NCBI RefSeq assembly: GCF_932526225.1
Contig: NC_064048.1
Coordinates: 7,791,015-7,855,014, forward strand
Reading direction: 5' to 3'
From: Nematostella vectensis
Lineage: Eukaryota > Cnidaria > Anthozoa > Actiniaria > Edwardsiidae
Length of the DNA: 64,000 nucleotides
Both the position numbers and the translations under genes were made by a program. Below the pieces are notes generated by a model. That model saw nothing but the letters and a program-made list of their open reading frames with translations. It ran no database searches and was not told the origin of the DNA. Each line of letters opens with the position of its first letter. Position 1 is the first letter of the stretch. Below, in pieces: positions 59,601 through 64,000 of this stretch.

Positions 59601-62600
59601 TTATTGCTAAACTTCCGTCAGTTTTCTTATTTCATGCTTTCTGAGTGATGAAATTTCATTGCAGAGGGAAAATGTCAGGTGACGAAGGAGGGAACAGTAC
59701 TTGGCCATATGGGTCCGGGGAAAGCTTTTGGAGAACTTGCAATTTTGTACAACTGTACCCGAACAGCCAGCGTCAGAGGTAGGCTTTATTTATAATAATG
59801 AAATAAATAGCATTTGTAAACAAATAAGTTAATCTTATAAAACTTTTTCAAATGTTAGTATTATATAATTGTATTTTATACCTTGGTACACCAAAAACTG
59901 ATCAGGGCTGTTGAAATGGAGTGAGGCACTGGGGGCATGTGCACCCCAGATATTTTCTTAATGTTTCTGTATTGTGCCCACCCCTCCCCCCCAATCTTAT
60001 GTGGCCTGCTACGGCTCTGCTGATAGTTGACTCTGCCAAATGTTTTACTTTAAAAAGACTTTTTTCAGGGCAGACTGTCATTTCTAGCAAGTGTTGCAAT
60101 ATTTAGATGCTCCCATACAATCTTATTTCAAATAGGGAATAGTTGTAAGAGCTCCAAGTTTTATATGTTTTTTCTCCTTTTTCAGGGGTATATAGTAGAA
60201 TTTATTGGCATGCTGTGTCAAGCTTGAGATTGCTTTTGTTGCTTGTAGCTCTGTTTTAGCATCTAATCTGACCATTATTTGCATTATTAGCTCAAACCTC
60301 TGGTAAGTTATGGGCAATCGACCGCCAGACCTTCCAGACCATCATGATGAAGACAGGACTGATGCGTACAGCGGAGCACATGGAATTTCTGCGCAGGTAA
60401 AGTGCATCAGACCTGGGTAGTTAAAGAAGGGCCTTGTTTTTTTGTTTTCGGATAGACTTTGTTTTTTCCTTAGGTGTTTTAAAAGGCTTTACCTCAAATT
60501 CATTTGTCAAGTTATGTAAGCATCCTTCAAGAATTTTTTCCCCTTCTGTGATAAGCCTACATGGATATGGGAACTGTGTATATAACAACCCACTGCATGT
60601 ATATCCCACGACACAATCATCCCACCCACTCACCAAGCACAATATGAAGAAGTGTCTTGCATCAGCAACCCTATGAACCAATCCAGGCTATGTGTGCCTG
60701 GTAATTGTCTGATCTTCGTACAGATGCACTCAATATCAGACAACCTGTGTCTCTGTGAATAATCTGTACTTACCTGCTTATAAGAACCTGGGGTTTTCCA
60801 GGTTAGCATAAATAGGTCTTAAAGTGGCTGTTAGAAGTGGGGTATCTAGAATGATGAAATGTCAATACTGGCCGGCCTTCGTACAATATGTGGTCATTAT
60901 AGAATCATTTTTTAGCTTACTGCTTGAGAGTGATGATTTTCTTCATAGCTGGGAGATCTTGAAGGTTCATTAAAAAAATAGGAACCTGTTTCAAATTTAA
61001 GGCTAAATAGACTCTGTTTTGACGGGGGTCTTTTTGGTATTAGGCTAACAGGTACTTAAATTCTAGGTTCTTCTAAGCTGGTAAATACTGTATTTCGGCC
61101 TTGCATATTAAAAAAAAATATTGTGTGTTTTGTTTATTAGTGTCAACTTACTAAAAGATCTTGCTGAGTCCTATCTTCTAAAAATTGCTGATGTCATAGA
61201 AGAGGTAAGGAATATGTTCCAAGCATCTAAACTGAAAACTAGAAAAAGTTACAGTGCAACCAGTTAAATTGTCAAAGCCAAAAATATGCAGGATATTTAT
61301 TGTCATTTGTTGAATTGACAGAGATAATTTTGTCAACTTAATGAGACTTGCTCATATTTTTATAACTGTTTGAATAAGTGATAAGCTGGAACACATCACA
61401 TCACACAGTAAACAAGTCAGTAATGACTTGTACTTCTTGGCATACACTGCCGCAGACTTGAAAATTAGGGGTAAGGTGAATTGGCTAGCCACTCATTCAC
61501 TTTAAAATACGTCTCAAATGCGAACTCCTTTCTCACTAGACCTTCTCCATCTTTCCACCCACCCCCTAGCATCCCTCGGCTCCCAGTTTTATTTCTCCCC
61601 TTCGCATTTGACTAGTGCCTGGTCTTACCTCCTGATGATAAACCTTGTGCTAGAATACACGTAAGGTTGCTTTACATTTCGAAGAGCTCTAAGAAATATC
61701 CCACCTTTCCATTTTGTAACTCTATATACTCGTTTTTGTCATCCCCAGTCTTGCCATTCCACGCCATCATTTATGTTCAACATTTTCCTCCCTTCCAGAT
61801 CATCTATCCACCTAACACTCCCCCCCCCCCCCACCACCACCCACCCACCCCAGGTGCTTTGGTACGAATACCCGCCTTCAACCGAAAATTTAAAATTTTT
61901 TTAGAGCTTGCTTCTCTTTGTTTTTTTCGCTCAGTAAATCTAGTCTTACAACTACAAACACTTACACAACGGCGTAGCCATGATATTTAACAGGAGGGGG
62001 CCCAAAGGCCCTTTCAAGGCATTTGAAAAGGGAAAGTCCCTCTTGGGTGCATGTATCAGTGGTGGAATCAATGCCAAAATTGAACACCTATCTTTTCTTA
62101 CTTCAGACATTCTATGAAGAAGGGGAGTACATAATACGACAAGGTGCTCGAGGCGACACCTTCTTCATTATCAAAAGTGGAAATGTAAGAGTCGAGAGGA
62201 AATGAGCTTGTGGAGGTGCACTGCCCTGTGAGATGTTACATACTCAGTCAACTCTTGTTGAAAAAACATTAGATAACTTATTAAAGGTTTTTTGTGTGTG
62301 GAAGAATTCTAGTAGATATGTAATACAGTGGTACTGTACTTCTATTAAACATTTACTGTTAATTATGCAGCCACTCAAAATCAGTATTTCAACATCTATG
62401 GTCATGGCCTTCCTGTTACAATATGTATTTTCACTGTCACAATTCCCCATAAGTGACCAGGAAATCCTATTATTTTATCTACAAACCCTTTGGTAACAAG
62501 AATGGTAATAAACGTGTAAAGTTACTGTTGAAAGCTACAGAAATGTGATGGCCAGTGTGACTTAGACATTTCAGCAGGCCAGCAGTCTAGGGGAAATTGG

Positions 62601-63801
62601 TTGTTACCCCATTTACCCCTACATTTTTGTCACTGCTGCTTGTCTCCTGAATTAATGCCTGAATTAATTGTATTTCCTCTGACAGGTTGACATCACCCAA
62701 AGGACCAATGTCCACTCTGACCCTGTCCATGTAAGAAACCTTAGCAAGGGTGCCTACTTTGGTGAAAAGGCCCTAAAGGGGTAAGTTACAACCTCAGGAA
62801 CCCAGAAGACCAGAAGCGGGAGTATGTGCAAAGACAATACAAAGAGGGGAAACAGAAACGTTTCCCCCCTTACTTTGTCTTTGCACGTACTCTTACTTAG
62901 GGTCTTCACCTTGCCGTGGATGGGTAAGTTAGAAAGGGAGAAAAATGTAGGGTAAGACCAAACACCTGAAACGATTGGCTTTTAGGAGAGAATTATATTG
63001 AAAGTCTTTTTTTTTTCATAGCGATATTCTATCCTTTTGATAATAGATAAATGACAACATGAATATGGAAATAATCACTCTCTTTACAGCTGGGATGCTG
63101 GATTATATCGTGTCCCTCAAAGATCTAAGTCTTCATTCCTTTGTCTTTGTCTATCAAAATATTACAGTGCAGGCCATAGCAGGGGGTATGGCACTTGGGG
63201 CATGTCTCCCCCAATATTTAAAAGGGAAATGACCAATAGGGGCGTGGCTGTGCCTCCCAGTATTTTTAAAGTCTCTGTATTGGCCCCCCCTCCCCCAATC
63301 TTATGTGGCCTTATACGGCTCTGCAGTATCGCAAAATCAGTATTCAGTCAATCAACCTTAGTATGGCTGTAAGTCAATTGCCATTCATCACTTATTATTT
63401 ATTTCTCTTCCAGGGAGGACTTGCGAACGGCCAACTGCATCGCAGGCAAGGGTGGTGTGACATGCCTAGTTCTAGATAGAGAGTAAGTGCATAACTCAAT
63501 CGCAAAGTTGTAACAAGGCTTGAAATTTGCCTCATGGATTCGCAAACCTTTACCTCGCTCAAATCGCACATTCATTCTGATTTGAACTTCCCCTACACAT
63601 AAGATCACCTGAGCAGACTTTCCTCTATTTTCTGCTACCTCATATCCACAAATTTCAATCCCTTCCATACCACAGGCCTTTCAGCTTACCTACCCTTGGT
63701 TTTGTTCACAGAGCATTTGTGCAGTTCATTGGTAACCTTGACGACATTCAGCGTGATCAATATGATGACAGTCAACGAGGAGTGGACCCTCAGACTGCCA
63801 G
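41684..63801 (+). CDS. PRKG1: cGMP-dependent protein kinase (PRKG1-like), long coiled-coil isoform, 3' part missing
   Basis: PKG phosphorylates Ser/Thr targets when cGMP binds its tandem CNB domains. Isoform-specific exons: 41684-41945, 43014-43156, 44018-44128, 45089-45267. Common exons: 59295-59461, 59665-59778, 60291-60396, 61141-61204, 62107-62184, 62686-62780, 63414-63482, 63712-63801; the gene runs off the window before the kinase domain (492 aa plus 2 nt seen). Order: about 87 low-complexity Ser/Pro/Gly-rich residues; a long coiled coil ([19 protein letters not shown] through EKLMSV); autoinhibitory [25 protein letters not shown] as in PRKG1; CNB-A with [19 protein letters not shown] with [25 protein letters not shown] and EDLRTANC. 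Both phosphate-binding Glu/Arg sites and the cGMP-selective Thr of RTA are present. All junctions keep phase; the donor of exon 2 (GAG|GTCCAT) is weak. Long coiled coil plus GVSAEP recalls PRKG2; the core is PRKG1-like. Confidence 0.9.
41974..42218. mobile_element. TA-flanked MITE (CACCTATT family), copy in PRKG intron 1
   Basis: Bordered by TA at 41972-41973 and 42219-42220. Starts CACCTATTTCACAAAAGGTT, ends CAACCTTTATTGAATAGGTG, and matches 19528-19773 along its length. Only 28 bp downstream of the donor of the first PRKG exon. Confidence 0.88.
42617..43002 (+). mobile_element. GACAGAG-terminus transposon with 9-bp target duplication, abutting PRKG exon 2
   Basis: The 386-bp element starts GACAGAGCAAAA and ends TTTTTTCCCTCTGTC. 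TTCATGCAC occurs directly before (42608-42616) and directly after (43003-43011). A close relative with a different 9-bp duplication lies at 51139-51511. The AG of the exon 2 acceptor (43012-43013) immediately follows the right-hand duplication. Confidence 0.92.
43197..43850. repeat. Degenerate G-rich minisatellite in PRKG intron 2
   Basis: Irregular units of about 45-50 bp containing GGCAATAGAG, GGGACTAGGTACGCAGGGAG and GGTTGGG-type blocks, densest at 43190-43260 and 43598-43850. Includes a poly-G run near 43650. Confidence 0.65.
45298..45490. repeat. CAT/CAC-type trinucleotide repeat in PRKG intron 4
   Basis: Imperfect CATCAT/CACCAT runs begin about 30 bp after the donor of exon 4 (45267) and recur around 45420-45490. 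Confidence 0.85.
45619..45869. mobile_element. TTAA-flanked MITE in PRKG intron 4
   Basis: TTAA at 45615-45618 and 45870-45873 flank AGGGGCAGCGCATG on the left and CATGACACTACCCCT on the right, an imperfect inverted repeat. Same target preference as the AGCCGC family but different termini. Confidence 0.7.
47089..47450 (+). mobile_element. tRNA-derived SINE, copy 2, split by a nested MITE
   Basis: Starts GCACGGGTGGCCTGGTGTGT, has a B box GGTTCGAATCC (47141-47151) and, after an insertion, continues TCAAACTGGGG to GACACTAAACCG, collinear with copy 1 at 2606-2777. Without the insertion it is about 175 bp. Confidence 0.8.
47162..47347. mobile_element. Near-palindromic MITE nested in the SINE
   Basis: GCCTGCTTGCAGGCGGTACT at the left is mirrored by GTACCACCTGCAAGCAGG at the right. 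TCAAACT occurs at both borders (47155-47161 and 47348-47354), whereas uninterrupted SINE copy 1 has it once, so the insertion and its duplication are directly documented. An inner block with CCCTCTCCGTTCGATGATCG is present three times. Confidence 0.88.
47883..48334 (-). repeat. Series of four tRNA-like B-box segments
   Basis: TTCGAACCTAGGACC (47883), GATCGAACCCAGGACCTCC (48024), GATCGAAGCTGGGACC (48185) and GATCGAGCCCAGGACC (48317) recur at roughly 130-160 bp spacing. On the minus strand these read as tRNA T-arm/B-box-like GGTCCTGGGTTCGATC. No complete cloverleaf was found, so they are not called tRNA genes; degenerate SINE tandem copies are more likely. Confidence 0.5.
51139..51511 (+). mobile_element. 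GACAGAG-terminus transposon, second copy with its own 9-bp duplication
   Basis: 373 bp, matching 42617-43002 nearly throughout (for example TTCCTTATGTTATGTAAACC and GATCAGAAATTAAGCC). Starts GACAGAGCAAAA, ends TTTTCTCTGTC, and is flanked by TGCTGATGT at 51130-51138 and 51512-51520. Confidence 0.92.
54096..63801 (+). CDS. PRKG1: cGMP-dependent protein kinase (PRKG1-like), short-zipper isoform from internal promoter, 3' part missing
   Basis: Exon 54096-54475 supplies an alternative N-terminus and splices in the same phase (two bases carried, AG) to the common exon at 59295, then to the same downstream exons as the long isoform. From the ATG at 54096 it encodes 126 residues. A second ATG at 54180 (CCAAAATGGGG, better context) gives [11 protein letters not shown] directly at the start of a short leucine-zipper helix ([36 protein letters not shown]), more like mammalian PKG I. 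The hinge has RQGISAEPQ, the PKG I autoinhibitory sequence. The upstream ATG adds a cysteine-containing stretch of 28 residues. Gly2 after the second ATG is not in a good myristoylation context (no Ser/Thr at position 6). The donor AG|GTTTGA is weak but phase and homology support it. Promoter elements upstream are not obvious. Confidence 0.82.
54476..59294. other. Intron between the PRKG alternative exon and the first common exon
   Basis: 4.8 kb, strongly AT-rich from about 55.5 kb, acceptor TTTTTTTAG at 59294. No exon, gene or clear repeat family recognised. Confidence 0.65.
59905..60025 (+). repeat. Dispersed TTAATGTTTCTGTATTG repeat in PRKG intron
   Basis: GGGGGCATGTGCACCCC, TATTTTCTTAATGTTTCTGT and CCAATCTTATGTGGCCTGCT match 63168-63325 and 19436-19518. 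Confidence 0.7.
60397..61140. other. PRKG common intron 3
   Basis: GT-AG intron of 744 bp between CNB-A and the inter-domain exon; no repeat or gene recognised. Confidence 0.6.
61205..62106. other. PRKG common intron 4
   Basis: GT-AG intron of about 900 bp containing a short poly-C/CCACC tract near 61820-61850. The 107-codon plus-strand frame here has no family resemblance and is not considered a gene. Confidence 0.6.
63168..63325 (+). repeat. Dispersed GGGGCGTGGCTGT repeat in PRKG intron, longest copy
   Basis: Contains GGGAAATGACCAATAGGGGC, GTGGCTGTGCCTCCCAGTAT and CCAATCTTATGTGGCC. It is the fullest of at least four copies in this window. Confidence 0.75.
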
Positions 63802-64000
63802 GTGCGTTAATGCCCTCTTATTTCAAATGGAGCTGAATGAGAGACAGATGGGCTTTGTGTAAGGTATTGGGGTGGGGGTGGGGGGTTCCTATGAAAATGA
63901 ATTGACATTTAACCAGCTGATTTCGTCTTCATTTCGTATATTACAAATAGTTTGTTTTATGGTGGCTTTCTGGCTTTAACCCTTTCAATGGCTTTCAACC
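63802..64000. other. Start of a PRKG intron at the window edge
   Basis: Follows the donor AG|GTGCGT at 63802. The remaining exons, including the kinase domain, lie to the right of the window. Confidence 0.7.

Overview
This is a eukaryotic, invertebrate-animal genomic window: intron-containing genes with GT/AG junctions, long AT-rich introns, AATAAA signals and many small inverted-repeat transposons. The gene set (CLN3-like, TREX-like, STPG2, a PhnX-type phosphonatase, a biotinidase/vanin, DHCR7 and a PRKG1-like cGMP-dependent kinase) together with the phosphonatase points to a cnidarian. A sea anemone such as Nematostella vectensis is my best guess; this is inference, not a database match.

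Layout. 1-2029 (+): terminal exon of a CLN3/battenin-family gene. 4802-5620 (-): intact single-exon TREX-type DEDDh 3'-5' exonuclease. It is head-to-head with STPG2 (6063-15281, +, 15 coding exons reconstructed, 577 aa), and the shared 442-bp promoter carries an RFX X-box-like site. 16954-21121 (+): four-exon phosphonoacetaldehyde hydrolase with an N-terminal extension resembling a mitochondrial presequence. 23974-25446 (+): intronless biotinidase/vanin amidase with one in-frame TGA. 30362-33073 (+): three-exon DHCR7. 33.1-41.7 kb: gene desert with clustered inverted-repeat elements. 41684 to the right edge (+): PRKG1-like gene with two alternative N-terminal modules (long coiled coil, exons 41684-45267; short zipper, exon 54096-54475) spliced in the same phase to a common cGMP-binding core. 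The kinase domain lies beyond the window.

The genes are not an operon and I see no shared pathway; each is a housekeeping, metabolic, ciliary or signalling gene with its own promoter. The most notable signals are: (i) an animal phosphonatase with apparent organelle targeting; (ii) a PKG gene combining type-II-like and type-I-like N-termini; (iii) a transposon with a 9-bp target duplication inserted 2 bp upstream of the splice-acceptor AG of a PKG coiled-coil exon, so that its end now supplies the pyrimidine tract; (iv) an otherwise intact biotinidase/vanin frame broken by a single TGA; (v) many target-site-defined MITE families, including one nested inside a tRNA-derived SINE.

All exon models were read by eye from splice signals, phase and family resemblance. 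No transcript or homology search was available.
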